64,000 bases of DNA from Pseudomonas sp. (lineage in GTDB: Bacteria > Pseudomonadota > Gammaproteobacteria > Pseudomonadales > Pseudomonadaceae), in assembly GCF_030147005.1 (NCBI RefSeq), contig NZ_JASLAW010000053.1:4633-68632 (forward strand), given 5' to 3'. Positions 1-9,741 of this stretch are shown piece after piece. The translations under genes were made by a program, and so were the position numbers. Positions within the stretch are counted from its first letter, which is position 1. Every line of letters begins with the position of its first letter. Below the pieces are notes generated by a model. It was not told where the DNA came from, did no database searches, and saw only the letters and a list, made by a program, of their open reading frames with translations.

Positions 1-609
1 CAAGGCTTGCTTGACCGCCACTTCAGAGAAATGCAGGGACGTTATGCCCACTTGCGGGTGCAGCGCGCAAACGCCGGTGAACAACAGGTCGGCCTTGATG
101 CTCTGGATCAGGCGCACCGCTTCATGGCCACCGGTAGAAAGGGTCGCGGGGTTGAGTTGGCCGCCCGCCAGGATCATGGTCACATGCGGGTGGTCCGCCA
201 GGGCGATGGCGATCATCGGCGATGGGCTGACCACGGTCAGGTGGATGGAGTGCGGCAATGACCGGGCGATCTGCAGGGTGGTGGAACCGGAATCGAACAG
301 CACGATCTGGCCGTCCTCCACGTGTTCGGCAGCCAACTGTGCCAGGCGGCGCTTGGCCTCATTGGTTTCGCCGACACGGGTGAAAAAATCCTTGCCGGTG
401 TCTTTTGGCCGGGGCAGGGCGCCGCCGTGTACGCGTTGCAGCAGGCCGGCGGCGGCGAGTTCGCCGAGATCGCGGCGAATAGTGTCCTGGGATACGGCGA
501 AATGCTCGACCAATTCCGATGCCGTGACCTTACCGTCACGCTCCAGCAGCAGCAGAATCTTTTGTTTGCGCAGGGAGGGCAGGTCGATGGCGTGATGAGT
601 GTTTTGCAT
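1..609 (-). CDS. DeoR-family transcriptional regulator (3' end outside window)
   Basis: The reading frame is open from the ATG at 609 to the window edge, giving 203 residues without the C-terminus. The N-terminus has the DeoR winged helix: LRKQKILLLLERDG, then SELVEHFAVSQDTIRRDL as recognition helix. The DeoRC sensor part follows, with LFDSGSTTLQIA as the usual sugar-phosphate binding segment. Members of this family repress sugar or polyol catabolic genes and are released by phosphorylated sugars. It is divergent from the FMN-dependent hydroxy-acid dehydrogenase at 730, which it may control (inference). The effector cannot be told from the sequence. Confidence 0.9.
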   Translation of the reverse strand, partial: MQNTHHAIDLPSLRKQKILLLLERDGKVTASELVEHFAVSQDTIRRDLGELAAAGLLQRVHGGALPRPKDTGKDFFTRVGETNEAKRRLAQLAAEHVEDGQIVLFDSGSTTLQIARSLPHSIHLTVVSPSPMIAIALADHPHVTMILAGGQLNPATLSTGGHEAVRLIQSIKADLLFTGVCALHPQVGITSLHFSEVAVKQAL

Positions 610-729
610 GTTTGTGCGCTTTGTTGCGGGTTTTTGCAAGATTAAGCCCCGGCCGCCATAAACGCAACGGCTGGTTGCCTGTGCGTTCGCCAGTTACTCT
701 CTGTGTTCAGTTCAGGCAGAGGTGCCCCG

Positions 730-1887
730 ATGTCATTGATCACAACCATCGAAGATTTACGCAAGCTTGCGCAAAAGCGCGTACCCCGGATGTTCTACGA
801 CTACGCCGATTCCGGCTCCTGGACTGAGAGCACCTACCGCGCCAATGAAAGCGACTTTGCCCGTATCAAGTTCCGTCAGCGCGTGGCGCGCAATATCGAT
901 GAGCGTTCGATTCGCGCCAGCATGATTGGCCAGGACATGGCGATGCCGGTGGCCCTGGCGCCTACGGGCCTGGCGGGCATGCAGCATGCCGATGGCGAGA
1001 TTCTTACCGCGCGCGCCGCCGCCGCTTTTGGCCTGCGCTATACCTTGTCGACCATGAGCATCTGTTCGCTGGAGGACATCGCCGAGCACGTCGGCCAGCC
1101 CTTTTGGTTCCAGTTGTATGTGATGCGCGACCGTGGGTTTATCGAGCGCTTGATCGAGCGTGCCAAGGCGGCGGGCGTTGACGCATTGGTGTTGACGCTG
1201 GACTTGCAGATCCTCGGGCAGCGTCACAAGGACTTGATCAACGGCTTGTCCGCGCCGCCCAAGCTGACCCTGCCGAACATCCTCAACATGCTGACCAAGC
1301 CGCGCTGGGTAATGGGCATGCTGGGCACCCAGCGACGTGGTTTCGGCAATATCGTCGGGCATGTGACGGGCGTGGCCGACATGAGTTCGCTGTCGGCGTG
1401 GACTGCCCAGCAGTTCGACCCGCGCCTGAGCTGGGACGATGTGGAATGGATCAAAAAATGCTGGGGCGGCAAGCTGATTATCAAGGGCATCCTCGATGTG
1501 GAGGATGCTCGCCTGGCAGCCAATGCCGGCGCCGATGCGTTGGTGGTGAGCAACCACGGCGGCCGCCAGCTTGATGGTGCGCCGTCGAGCATCAGCCAAT
1601 TGCCGGCGATTGTCGAAGCGGTGGGCAATCAGATTGAAGTGTGGCTCGATGGCGGTATTCGCTCCGGCCAGGATGTTCTCAAGGCCATGGCACTGGGCGC
1701 CAAGGGCACCATGATCGGACGCCCGCATTTGTATGGCTTGGGGGCGATGGGCGAAGCGGGCGTGACTAAAGCGCTCGAGATCATCGCCCGTGAGCTGGAT
1801 GTGTCGATGGCGCTGTGTGGCTATAACGATATACGCGATGTGAATCGCGAGATCTTGCTGCCCGGTACGTTTCCGAACGGCGTTTAA
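730..1887 (+). CDS. FMN-dependent alpha-hydroxy-acid oxidase/dehydrogenase (LldD family)
   Basis: A 385-residue protein of the glycolate oxidase / L-lactate dehydrogenase family, which oxidises 2-hydroxy acids to 2-oxo acids using FMN. Visible signatures are the N-terminal FYDYADSG (about 22-29), the lysine of IKGIL (K252), the active-site block SNHGGRQLDG with H276 and R279, and the FMN phosphate-binding WLDGGIRSG near 305-313. The ATG at 730 is chosen because an AGAGG-like site precedes it; an upstream in-frame start only adds nine non-conserved residues. The gene is divergent from a DeoR-type regulator. Lactate is the commonest substrate in the family, but mandelate or glycolate cannot be excluded. 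Confidence 0.88.
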   Translation: MSLITTIEDLRKLAQKRVPRMFYDYADSGSWTESTYRANESDFARIKFRQRVARNIDERSIRASMIGQDMAMPVALAPTGLAGMQHADGEILTARAAAAFGLRYTLSTMSICSLEDIAEHVGQPFWFQLYVMRDRGFIERLIERAKAAGVDALVLTLDLQILGQRHKDLINGLSAPPKLTLPNILNMLTKPRWVMGMLGTQRRGFGNIVGHVTGVADMSSLSAWTAQQFDPRLSWDDVEWIKKCWGGKLIIKGILDVEDARLAANAGADALVVSNHGGRQLDGAPSSISQLPAIVEAVGNQIEVWLDGGIRSGQDVLKAMALGAKGTMIGRPHLYGLGAMGEAGVTKALEIIARELDVSMALCGYNDIRDVNREILLPGTFPNGV

Positions 1888-2081
1888 TGCGCAAAAAAAC
1901 CTTGGAAAGTAAAAAGAGTTGTCCACGAAAACCGTGGGTATCTCTGTGGATAACTTTGCAAGGGCCCGGCAGCGTTGGTGATTTGGGCTGCGGTCAATAT
2001 TTGATCAACTTTCGGCGCGGGCCAATATGGGCAGGGTTTGCGCTTGACAGGCCTGAGCGGACCCAGTGCCGAAAAGCGCAT

Positions 2082-3008
2082 TTATGAGTCGCTCACACGG
2101 CCTGTGGAGTGCGTGGCCACCGGTGATGGCATTGGCGTTTTCATCAGCTTGTCCAGCGCCAGGCCATAACTGCGACCGGCCAGGCTCATGCTGTTGTTAT
2201 GGCTGGCACCCGGCACCAGTAACAGCCGCTTGGGTTCCCGGGCGGCGTCAAATAATTGCTGGCTGAAACGCGGTGGCACGTAGCGGTCATCGAGGCCATG
2301 CACCACCAGCAGAGGCATGTGGATATCGGCCATCTTGTCGATGGAATCGAATTTTTGCGACAGCAACCAGCGCACCGGCAATGAGGTGTTGGCAACGGCC
2401 GTGGCGACGTCCCCCAAGGAGGTGAACGTGGATTCGATCACCAGCCCGCGCACCGGCAGCGGTACCTGCTTGCTCAATTGCGCGGCGAGGTCGATGGCCA
2501 CCGCACCCCCCAGGGAGTGCCCGTAGATCAGGCGTTTGCCGGGGTCTGGTTGCAAGATCTGGAAGCGCTCCCAGGCGATGCGCGCGTCTTCATACACCGT
2601 GGCTTCCGAAGGCAGGTCGCCCTGGCTTTTACCGAAACCGCGATAGTCGATGGCCAATACCGAATAGCCCAGCGCATGCAATTGTTCGATGCGAAACAGT
2701 TGGCCGGTGAGGTTCCAGCGCACGCCGTGCAAATACAGGATGGCGGGTGCGTCTTGCTTCGCGGCCGGGTACCACCAGCCATGGATGTTCTGGCCGGATT
2801 TGAATGCGGCGGGCTTGATATCGAACTCTTGCACGGCGTTGGGCAGGCCGGTGTACCAGCCTGCGGTGCCGGGCTCGATGCGAAACACCAGTTCGCGCTC
2901 CTTGTGTTGCAGCACGGCGCAGCCGACCGGCAGACCGACGATCAACACGGCCATGCACAGCAGCACAAGCCGACGCAGGCCCCGGCGGGGCATAGAACGA
3001 AATGACAT
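2082..3008 (-). CDS. Alpha/beta hydrolase with N-terminal export signal
   Basis: A 308-residue alpha/beta-hydrolase fold protein. After a basic N-terminus there is a hydrophobic stretch (LVLLCMAVLIVGLPVGC) that could be a signal anchor or a weak lipoprotein signal, so the enzyme probably sits in the envelope. Fold motifs in order are YLHGVRWN (oxyanion region), DYRGFGKSQG, the nucleophile elbow GHSLGGA, VVHGLDDRYVPP carrying the acid residue, and GASHNNS carrying the histidine. It resembles the BAAT/BEM46-like group, with no sign of the substrate. The ATG at 3008 is preferred over one at 3035 because it lies closer to the signal sequence. Confidence 0.8.
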   Translation of the reverse strand: MSFRSMPRRGLRRLVLLCMAVLIVGLPVGCAVLQHKERELVFRIEPGTAGWYTGLPNAVQEFDIKPAAFKSGQNIHGWWYPAAKQDAPAILYLHGVRWNLTGQLFRIEQLHALGYSVLAIDYRGFGKSQGDLPSEATVYEDARIAWERFQILQPDPGKRLIYGHSLGGAVAIDLAAQLSKQVPLPVRGLVIESTFTSLGDVATAVANTSLPVRWLLSQKFDSIDKMADIHMPLLVVHGLDDRYVPPRFSQQLFDAAREPKRLLLVPGASHNNSMSLAGRSYGLALDKLMKTPMPSPVATHSTGRVSDS

Positions 3009-3189
3009 GAAGGTTCCAGGGCAAAGACGAAACACGGGTTGTACCAGATGGCCCGGCGGGGCGAGAAATTAATGCGACGGCCGTGACCCAGGATTGCTTG
3101 CAAAGTGTTGCAGCGATGCAAGCGAGCGACCTGCTTGACGCTGCATGGCCTGCACGAGATGCTCCGCTTTTTGAAGCAAAGGCCCGACC

Positions 3190-3777
3190 ATGGACAACAG
3201 CCCTGTGCGCATCACCGCCGAAGAAACCCTTTCGGACAACTGGTACCTTTTGAAGAAATACAGCTTCGACCTGCGCCTTCGCGACGGCAGCTGGCAAGCC
3301 CAGACCCGCGAGGTGTACGACCGAGGCAACGGTGCGACCATCCTGTTGTACAACCGCGAGCAGCGCACGGTGCTGCTGATCCGCCAGTTCCGCATGCCGA
3401 CGTTCGTCAACGATCACGAAGGCTACCTGATCGAAGCGGCGGCCGGGCTGCTCGACAACGCCAGCCCCGAAGAGCGCATCCGCCTGGAAGCCGAGGAAGA
3501 AACCGGCTACCGCGTGGGGCATGTGGAGAAAATCTATGCGGCCTTCATGAGCCCGGGGTCGGTGACCGAGCGCATTCACTTCTTTACCGGCGAGTACCAA
3601 GCGGGCGACCGGGTCGGCGCCGGCGGCGGCCTGGCGGAAGAGGGCGAGGATATCGAAGTGCTGGAACTGGGATTCGAGCAGGCGCTGGGGATGGTGGCCA
3701 GTGGGGAGATTGTGGATGGCAAGACCATCATGTTGTTGCAGCATCTGGAGTTGCGGATGCTGAAAGAGCGCTGGTGA
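3190..3777 (+). CDS. nudK: Nudix hydrolase, NudK-type (GDP-mannose pyrophosphatase-like)
   Basis: A 195-residue Nudix protein close in length and sequence to E. coli NudK, which hydrolyses GDP-mannose and related nucleotide sugars. The Nudix box runs from about residue 85 to 107. Its metal-binding core is kept (E100, E103, E104, G106), while the leading glycine is replaced by alanine and the RE arginine by leucine; NudK proteins are degenerate there as well. The N-terminal LSDNWYLLKKYSFDLR and the internal TILLYNREQRTVLLIRQFR are typical of the ADP-ribose/NudK branch. It stands alone between an oppositely oriented hydrolase and lexA2. Specificity is inferred from family resemblance. Confidence 0.82.
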   Translation: MDNSPVRITAEETLSDNWYLLKKYSFDLRLRDGSWQAQTREVYDRGNGATILLYNREQRTVLLIRQFRMPTFVNDHEGYLIEAAAGLLDNASPEERIRLEAEEETGYRVGHVEKIYAAFMSPGSVTERIHFFTGEYQAGDRVGAGGGLAEEGEDIEVLELGFEQALGMVASGEIVDGKTIMLLQHLELRMLKERW

Positions 3778-3803
3778 GCCGGATCGAGTAGGGCGATCAA
3801 AAG

Positions 3804-3825
3804 GTGGGAGGGGGCTTGCTCCCAC
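3804..3825. repeat. Extragenic palindrome (REP-like)
   Basis: A 7-bp inverted repeat GTGGGAG / CTCCCAC surrounds GGGGCTTG. It matches the short extragenic palindromes scattered through Pseudomonas genomes. It lies 27 bases after the Nudix stop and may also end its transcript, but no T-run follows. Confidence 0.6.
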
Positions 3826-3909
3826 ACTGAATCCCATCAGGCCCGTTGAATAGCTTTTCACCCGGCAGATGCCATCCCGACTGACGGCTATTGTCGGAAA
3901 TTTCCCACA

Positions 3910-3927
3910 GGAGTACAAATGTACTCC
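3910..3927. promoter_or_regulatory. LexA2-type operator overlapping the lexA2 start codon
   Basis: GGAGTACAAATGTACTCC is a perfect 18-bp palindrome. Its core GTAC-N4-GTAC fits the published LexA2 target of Pseudomonas (GTAC-N4-GTRC), which differs from the usual LexA box. The ATG at 3919-3921 and the AGGAG ribosome-binding site at 3909-3913 lie in or against the palindrome. Bound LexA2 would therefore cover the translation start region of its own operon. Confidence 0.85.
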
Positions 3928-4536
3928 ATGACAAACCTGACCCCCCGCCGTACCGCCATCCTGACCTTCATCCGCGACCGTATCGCGCAGCAAGGCCAGC
4001 CTCCCAGCCTCGCCGAGATCGCCGAGGCGTTCGGCTTTGCCTCGCGCAGCGTTGCCCGCAAGCATGTGGTGGCCTTGACCGAAGCCGGCTTTATCGAGGT
4101 CAACCCCAACCAGGCTCGCGGTATTCGTTTGCTCAACCAACCGCCGCGCCCCGAATGGCTGGACATTCCGGTGCTCGGCCGTGTGGCCGCGGGCCTGCCC
4201 ATCGGCGCGGATGCCGAAGTGCACAATCGCCTGCAACTGGACCCCGCCACCTTCGCCAAAACCCCCGACTACCTGCTGCGCGTGCAGGGCGATTCGATGA
4301 TCGAAGACGGCATTCTCGATGGCGACCTGGTGGGCGTGCGGCGCAGTGCCGAAGCCTTGAACGGGCAGATTGTGGTGGCGCGCCTGGACGGTGAAGTCAC
4401 CATCAAGCGTTTCGAACGCAATGGCGACAAGGTGCGCCTGCTGCCCCGCAACCCGGCGTACCAGCCTATCGTGGTCGGGGCCGACCAGGACCTGGCCATC
4501 GAAGGGGTGTTCTGCGGCCTGGTGAGGCAAGGCTGA
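3919..4536 (+). CDS. lexA2: LexA2 SOS repressor of the imuA-imuB-dnaE2 cassette
   Basis: A 205-residue LexA-type repressor. The N-terminal winged helix includes PSLAEIAEAFGFASRSVARKHVVAL. The self-cleavage site is A91-G92 in RVAAGLP, and the serine-lysine dyad is S126 (GDSMIEDG) and K163 (VTIKRF), so the protein should be cleavable by RecA filaments. It is the first gene of a four-gene operon; its stop shares one base with the imuA start. The ATG at 3919 is chosen because AGGAG lies five bases upstream; an ATG at 3928 is too far from that site. It is called LexA2 rather than the main LexA because of its operon and its operator type. Confidence 0.93.
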   Translation: MYSMTNLTPRRTAILTFIRDRIAQQGQPPSLAEIAEAFGFASRSVARKHVVALTEAGFIEVNPNQARGIRLLNQPPRPEWLDIPVLGRVAAGLPIGADAEVHNRLQLDPATFAKTPDYLLRVQGDSMIEDGILDGDLVGVRRSAEALNGQIVVARLDGEVTIKRFERNGDKVRLLPRNPAYQPIVVGADQDLAIEGVFCGLVRQG

Positions 4537-5150
4537 TGGGCGCCGTGGTTGCCCTGGACTCGCTGTTCAATGGCGGGCGAGTCTGGAAGGGTCGGCCCGC
4601 CGCGCCACCGGCCAGTGTGCACCCCACCGGGCTGGCGGCGCTGGATGCGGTGCTGCCCAGCGGTGGCTGGCCGGAGGCGGCCTTGAGTGAAATCCTGATG
4701 GCCAAGGACGGCGTGGGCGAACTGCAACTGGTGCTGCCGACCCTGGCGCGCTTGTCGGCGATGGGTGAACGCATTGTGCTGGTGGCGCCGCCCTATACGC
4801 CGTACCCCCACGCCTGGCAGAACGCCGGGGTGGACGTGCGCCAGCTTGCGGTGATCCAGGCCCAGGAGCGCGATGCGCTGTGGGCGGTGGAACAATGCCT
4901 GCGCTCCGGCAGTTGCGGCGCGGTGTTGTGTTGGCCGCACAAGGCCGATGACCGCGCCTTGCGCCGTTTGCAGGTGGCGGCGGAAACCGGCCAGACCCTG
5001 GCGTTTGCCTGGCGCTCCTTGAGTGAAGCGATCAACCCATCGCCGGCCGCCTTGCGCCTGACGGTCGAGTCAAGGCCCGCCCAAGTGCGTGTGCTCAAAT
5101 GCCGGGGCGGCTTGGCCCACCCGGCGCCGATTGCCCTGGCGGGGCACTGA
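4536..5150 (+). CDS. imuA: ImuA, translesion synthesis accessory protein (RecA/SulA-like)
   Basis: A 204-residue protein with a RecA-like core (HPTGLAALDAVLPSGGWPEAALSEIL; GERIVLVAPPYTPYPHAW). It belongs to the ImuA family, also annotated as SulA-like. ImuA works with ImuB and DnaE2 in error-prone repair synthesis after DNA damage and is thought to bind RecA and ImuB. No complete Walker A motif is seen, so ATPase activity is doubtful. The start overlaps the lexA2 stop by one base (TGATG) and imuB begins seven bases after its stop, so it is co-transcribed under the LexA2 operator. Confidence 0.9.
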   Translation: MGAVVALDSLFNGGRVWKGRPAAPPASVHPTGLAALDAVLPSGGWPEAALSEILMAKDGVGELQLVLPTLARLSAMGERIVLVAPPYTPYPHAWQNAGVDVRQLAVIQAQERDALWAVEQCLRSGSCGAVLCWPHKADDRALRRLQVAAETGQTLAFAWRSLSEAINPSPAALRLTVESRPAQVRVLKCRGGLAHPAPIALAGH

Positions 5151-5157
5151 GGTTGCC

Positions 5158-6573
5158 ATGCGCTGGGTCTGTATCGTCTTCCCGCAATTGGCGCTGGACG
5201 GGGTGCTGCGCGCCCATCCCGAGCCCGATCAACCGCTGGCACTGCTGGCCGGTACGCCGCAGCGGCGCGTGCTGCAAACCGTCAATGCCGCCGCGCGCGC
5301 CCTGGGGTTACGCCCCGGCCAATCGCTGACGGCCGCGCATGCGCTGACCAAGACCTTTGCCTGTGCTGAATACGACCCGCTGGAAATCGAGCGCTGGCAG
5401 CAGTTTCTCGCCGCCTGGGCCTACCGCTTCAGTTCCCAGGTCAGCGTGTATTACCCGCGCGCCTTGCTGTTCGAGATCGAGTCGAGCCTGGGCCTGTTCG
5501 GGCCCTGGCCGCAGTTCGAAGCGCGCTTGCGCAAGGAGTTGACCGAACTGGGCTTTCGGCACCGCATCGTCGCCGCGCCCAACCCGGCGGCGGCGCGGGT
5601 GTTGGCCAATCGTTACGATGGCTTGGCGGTGGCCGACGACAGCGCCTTGATGCAGGCCCTGGCGCCACTGCCGATCGACCGCGCCGGCATGGATCCGCAG
5701 GCCGCCACCGCCTTGTCGCGCATGGGCCTGCGCACGTTGGCTCACGTGCAGGCGCTGCCCCGGCATACGCTGGCGCGCCGCTTTGATGCCAGCCTGCTCA
5801 AGCACCTTGACGCCCTGACCGGGCACAGGCCATTGGCCCTGGGTTTCTATCAGCCGCCGGACCAGTTCGATGTGCGCATCGAGTTGAATTTCGATGTGCA
5901 ATCCCACCAGGCGCTGCTGTTTCCCTTGCGCCGCTTGACCGCTGACTTGTCCGCCTTCCTGTGCGGGCGTGACAGCGGCGTACAGCGTTTCGACCTGCAC
6001 CTGGAACATGCCCTGGCACCGGACAGCGTGATCAAGGTCGGCCTGCTGAGCGCCGAGCGCGAGCCATCGATGCTGTTCGAACTGGCCCGGGGGCGATTGG
6101 AGCAAGTGCAAGTCACGGCGCCTGTGCGCGGGTTTCGCCTGGTAGCCCAGGACTTGCCGGTGTTCGTGCCGCAGCGCCAGGACCTGTTCGACGACCGCCC
6201 GCAACAGACCCTGCCCTGGGAGCAATTGCGCGAACGCCTGCGCGCGCGCCTGGGCGATGAAGCGGTGCAGGGCCTGCGCTTTCACGCCGACCATCGCCCG
6301 GAATGCGCCTGGCAAACCGCTGTCGACAGCCACCCATGCCCGACCTTGAACAAGGTGCGCCGCCCTGGCTGGCTGTTGAACCAACCGACCTTGCTGGCCG
6401 AGCAGGGCGTGCAGATCCTGATGGGCCCGGAACGCATCGAATCCGGCTGGTGGGATGGCGCCGATATCCGCCGCGACTATTACCTCATCCAGACCCGCGC
6501 CGGGCAGCAAGGCTGGGCTTACCGCACGGTGGGGCAACAGGACGGATTGTGGCTGCAAGGCTGGTTTGCATGA
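5158..6573 (+). CDS. imuB: ImuB, Y-family polymerase-like mutasome hub
   Basis: A 471-residue Y-family DNA-polymerase homologue. The fold is recognisable from the start ([15 protein letters not shown]) through the little-finger region, but the acidic catalytic SxDE-type motif is replaced by [10 protein letters not shown], as expected for ImuB, which is not itself a polymerase. A segment QRQDLF near residue 340 resembles a beta-clamp binding motif; this is inference. ImuB links the clamp, ImuA and DnaE2. The ATG at 5158 starts the conserved N-terminus. Its TGA overlaps the dnaE2 ATG (ATGA), so translation is probably coupled. Confidence 0.9.
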   Translation: MRWVCIVFPQLALDGVLRAHPEPDQPLALLAGTPQRRVLQTVNAAARALGLRPGQSLTAAHALTKTFACAEYDPLEIERWQQFLAAWAYRFSSQVSVYYPRALLFEIESSLGLFGPWPQFEARLRKELTELGFRHRIVAAPNPAAARVLANRYDGLAVADDSALMQALAPLPIDRAGMDPQAATALSRMGLRTLAHVQALPRHTLARRFDASLLKHLDALTGHRPLALGFYQPPDQFDVRIELNFDVQSHQALLFPLRRLTADLSAFLCGRDSGVQRFDLHLEHALAPDSVIKVGLLSAEREPSMLFELARGRLEQVQVTAPVRGFRLVAQDLPVFVPQRQDLFDDRPQQTLPWEQLRERLRARLGDEAVQGLRFHADHRPECAWQTAVDSHPCPTLNKVRRPGWLLNQPTLLAEQGVQILMGPERIESGWWDGADIRRDYYLIQTRAGQQGWAYRTVGQQDGLWLQGWFA

Positions 6574-9500
6574 GTTACGCCGAGCTGCATTGCCTGTCCA
6601 ACTTCAGTTTCCAGCGCGGCGCCTCCAGTGCGCTGGAACTCTTCGAGCGTGCCAAACGCCAAGGCTACAGCGCCCTGGCGATTACCGATGAATGCACGCT
6701 GTCGGGCATCGTGCGCGCCTGGCAGGCGGCAAAGGCGCTGGAGCTGCCGCTGATTATCGGCAGTGAGGTGCGCATCGAGAACGGGCCCAAACTGGTGCTG
6801 CTGGTGGAGAACCTGACCGGTTACCAGCACCTGTGCCGGTTGATTACCCTGGCCCGACGCCGCGCCGAAAAGGGCCGCTATCGCCTGCTGCATGAAGACT
6901 TCGAGCAACCGCTGCCCGGCCTGCTGGCGCTGTGGGTGGCACAAGACAGTGACACCCTGGCCAGCATCCAGTGGTTGCGCAATGTCTTCGCTGAACGCTT
7001 GTGGCTGGCGGTGCACTTGCATTGCGGGCAAGACGATGCGCGTCATCTGGAGCAGCGCCTGCAACTGGCGGCAAGCCTGCACATCCCGGCCGTCGCCTGC
7101 GGCGATGTGCACATGCATGCGCGTGGCCGCCGCGCCCTGCAAGACACCATGACCGCCATCCGTCATCACGTACCGGTGGCCGAAGCCGGCATGCATTTGC
7201 ATCCCAATGGCGAGCGGCACCTGCGCAGTCTCGACGCCCTGGCCGCGCTGTACCCCCAGGCCCTACTCGACGAAACCCTCGCCATCGCGCAGCGCTGCAC
7301 CTTCGACCTCGGCCAGTTGCGCTACCACTACCCACGCGAGCTGGTGCCCGCAGGCCATGACGCCGAATCCTGGCTGCGCACCCTTACCAAAGAAGGCATT
7401 GCCCAGCGCTGGCCCGAAGGCATCGACCCCAAGACCTTGCAGCAGATCAACCATGAACTGGAGTTGATCAGCGAACTGGGCTACGAAAGTTACTTCCTCA
7501 CCGTGCACGACATTGTGCGCTTTGCCCGCAGCCGTTCGATCCTGTGCCAGGGGCGCGGTTCGGCGGCCAACTCGGCGGTGTGTTTTGCCCTGGGCATCAC
7601 CGAGATCAACCCGAGCCTGAGCAACTTGCTGTTCGAGCGTTTCCTGTCCAAGGAGCGCAACGAGCCGCCGGATATCGATGTGGATTTTGAACACGAGCGC
7701 CGCGAAGAAGTGCTGCAATACGTGTTCCAGCGTTATGGCCGTACGCGTGCGGCGTTGACGGCGGTGGTCAGCACTTACCACGCGACCGGCGCGGTGCGCG
7801 ATGTGGCCAAGGCCCTCGGGTTGCCGGCCGACCAGGTCAACGCGTTGGCCGAATGCTGCGGGCGCTGGAGTGACGACGCGCCGCCGTTGGAGCGCCTGCG
7901 CGAAAGCGGCTTCGACCCGGACAGCCCGCTGCTGCGCCGGGTATTGACCCTGACCCGGCAATTGATCGGCTTTCCCCGGCATTTGTCCCAGCATCCGGGC
8001 GGCTTCGTGATTTCCGAATACCCGCTGGACACGCTGGTGCCGGTGGAGAACGCCGCCATGGCCGAGCGCACCATCATCCAGTGGGACAAGGACGATCTCG
8101 ACGCCGTCGGCCTGCTCAAGGTGGATATCCTCGCCCTGGGCATGCTCAGCGCGATCCGTCGCTGTTTCGATTTGCTGCGCCGCCATCGCCACCAGGACCT
8201 GAGCCTGGCAAGCATTCCCAAGGAAGACCCGGCCACCTACGCCATGATCAGCAAGGCCGACACCATCGGCGTGTTCCAGATCGAGTCGCGGGCGCAGATG
8301 TCGATGTTGCCCAGGCTCAAGCCGAAAACTTTCTATGACCTGGTGATCGAGGTCGCCATCGTGCGGCCGGGGCCGATTCAGGGCGGCATGGTGCATCCGT
8401 ATTTGCGTCGCAGGAATAAAGAGGAAGAGGAAACCTACCCGTCGCCGGCATTGAAAGTGGTGCTGGAGCGCACCCTGGGCATCCCGTTGTTCCAGGAACA
8501 GGTGATGCAGATCGCCATGGTCGCCGCCGACTACAGCCCCGGCGAGGCCGACCAGTTACGCCGCTCCATGGCCGCCTGGAAACGCCACGGCGGCCTCGAA
8601 CCGCATCAGCAGCGCCTGCGCGACGGCATGTTGAAAAACGGCTACACCGAAGCCTTTGCCGCGCAGATTTTCGAGCAGATCAAAGGCTTTGGCAGCTATG
8701 GTTTTCCCGAGTCCCACGCGGCCAGTTTTGCCTTGCTCACGTATGCCAGCTGCTGGCTCAAATGCCATGAGCCGGCGGCCTTTGCCTGCGCGCTGATCAA
8801 CAGCTGGCCGATGGGTTTCTACAGCCCGGACCAAATCCTCCAGGACGCGCGCCGTCATCGCCTGCAGATCCGCCCGGTGGATGTGCAGGCCAGCGACTGG
8901 GATTGCAGCCTGGAACCCATCGACGGCCAACAACCGGCGATCCGCCTGGGCCTGCGCATGATCTCGGGGTTTTGCGAAGAGGATGGGCGGCGCATCGAGG
9001 CCGTGCGCCAGCACCGCGCATTCAGCGACATTGCCGACCTCGACGCCCGCGCCGGCCTGGATGCGCGGGCTCAAGCGTTGCTGGCGGATGCCGGCGCCTT
9101 GCGCGCATTAGCCGGTAACCGGCACCAGGCGCGCTGGGATGTGGCCGGTGTGCACAAGCAACTGGGCCTGTTTGCCGGCCTGCCGAGCCCCGATGAAGCG
9201 CTGGTGGCGTTGCCGCAACCCACGGTGGGCGAGGACTTGCACGCCGATTACGCCACGCTCGGCACCACCCTTGGCCCGCACCCGCTGGCGCTGCTGCGCG
9301 CGCAGTTGCGCAAGCTGCGCTGCCGCAGTTCCCAGGAACTGCTGGCCGTGGAACATGGGCGCAATGTGAGCGTCGCCGGGCTGGTCACCGGGCGCCAACG
9401 CCCCGGTACCGCCAGCGGCGTGACCTTCGTCACCCTGGAAGACGAATTCGGCAACCTCAATGTGGTGGTCTGGCGTGACCTGGCCGAACGTCAGCGCAAG

Positions 9501-9641
9501 GCATTGGTCGGCTCGCGTCTGCTCAAGGTGGACGGGCGCTGGGAGGCGGTGGGCGAGGTGCGGCATTTGATCGCCGGGCGCCTGACCGACTTGACGCCGC
9601 TGCTCGATGGCATTGTGGTGCGCAGCCGGGATTTCCACTGA
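6570..9641 (+). CDS. dnaE2: DnaE2, error-prone DNA polymerase III alpha
   Basis: A 1023-residue C-family polymerase, close to the usual DnaE2 length and shorter than replicative DnaE. An N-terminal PHP domain ([16 protein letters not shown]...ITDECTLSG) is followed by the palm with PDIDVDF (D368, D370, D372) and the third aspartate in LKVDILALG (D519). The helix-hairpin-helix region comes next and an OB-fold at the C-terminus ([18 protein letters not shown]). It makes the bypass DNA during damage-induced mutagenesis, together with ImuA and ImuB. It is the last gene of the lexA2 operon, starting inside the imuB stop. Confidence 0.95.
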   Translation: MSYAELHCLSNFSFQRGASSALELFERAKRQGYSALAITDECTLSGIVRAWQAAKALELPLIIGSEVRIENGPKLVLLVENLTGYQHLCRLITLARRRAEKGRYRLLHEDFEQPLPGLLALWVAQDSDTLASIQWLRNVFAERLWLAVHLHCGQDDARHLEQRLQLAASLHIPAVACGDVHMHARGRRALQDTMTAIRHHVPVAEAGMHLHPNGERHLRSLDALAALYPQALLDETLAIAQRCTFDLGQLRYHYPRELVPAGHDAESWLRTLTKEGIAQRWPEGIDPKTLQQINHELELISELGYESYFLTVHDIVRFARSRSILCQGRGSAANSAVCFALGITEINPSLSNLLFERFLSKERNEPPDIDVDFEHERREEVLQYVFQRYGRTRAALTAVVSTYHATGAVRDVAKALGLPADQVNALAECCGRWSDDAPPLERLRESGFDPDSPLLRRVLTLTRQLIGFPRHLSQHPGGFVISEYPLDTLVPVENAAMAERTIIQWDKDDLDAVGLLKVDILALGMLSAIRRCFDLLRRHRHQDLSLASIPKEDPATYAMISKADTIGVFQIESRAQMSMLPRLKPKTFYDLVIEVAIVRPGPIQGGMVHPYLRRRNKEEEETYPSPALKVVLERTLGIPLFQEQVMQIAMVAADYSPGEADQLRRSMAAWKRHGGLEPHQQRLRDGMLKNGYTEAFAAQIFEQIKGFGSYGFPESHAASFALLTYASCWLKCHEPAAFACALINSWPMGFYSPDQILQDARRHRLQIRPVDVQASDWDCSLEPIDGQQPAIRLGLRMISGFCEEDGRRIEAVRQHRAFSDIADLDARAGLDARAQALLADAGALRALAGNRHQARWDVAGVHKQLGLFAGLPSPDEALVALPQPTVGEDLHADYATLGTTLGPHPLALLRAQLRKLRCRSSQELLAVEHGRNVSVAGLVTGRQRPGTASGVTFVTLEDEFGNLNVVVWRDLAERQRKALVGSRLLKVDGRWEAVGEVRHLIAGRLTDLTPLLDGIVVRSRDFH

Positions 9642-9741
9642 GTCCGGTAGTTTATTCGGCCTAAATTCGACAAGATGAAACCATCTACCGCCGCCGCGCT
9701 CCAAAACTTGCAACTGCCTTCTCTTTGCCCAGAGCTCGATC

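Noticed and set aside
2629..4530. 633-codon open frame on the minus strand across the hydrolase, Nudix and lexA2 genes
   Set aside because: It is a GC-rich antisense frame; the plus- and minus-strand genes there have clear family motifs and this frame has none.
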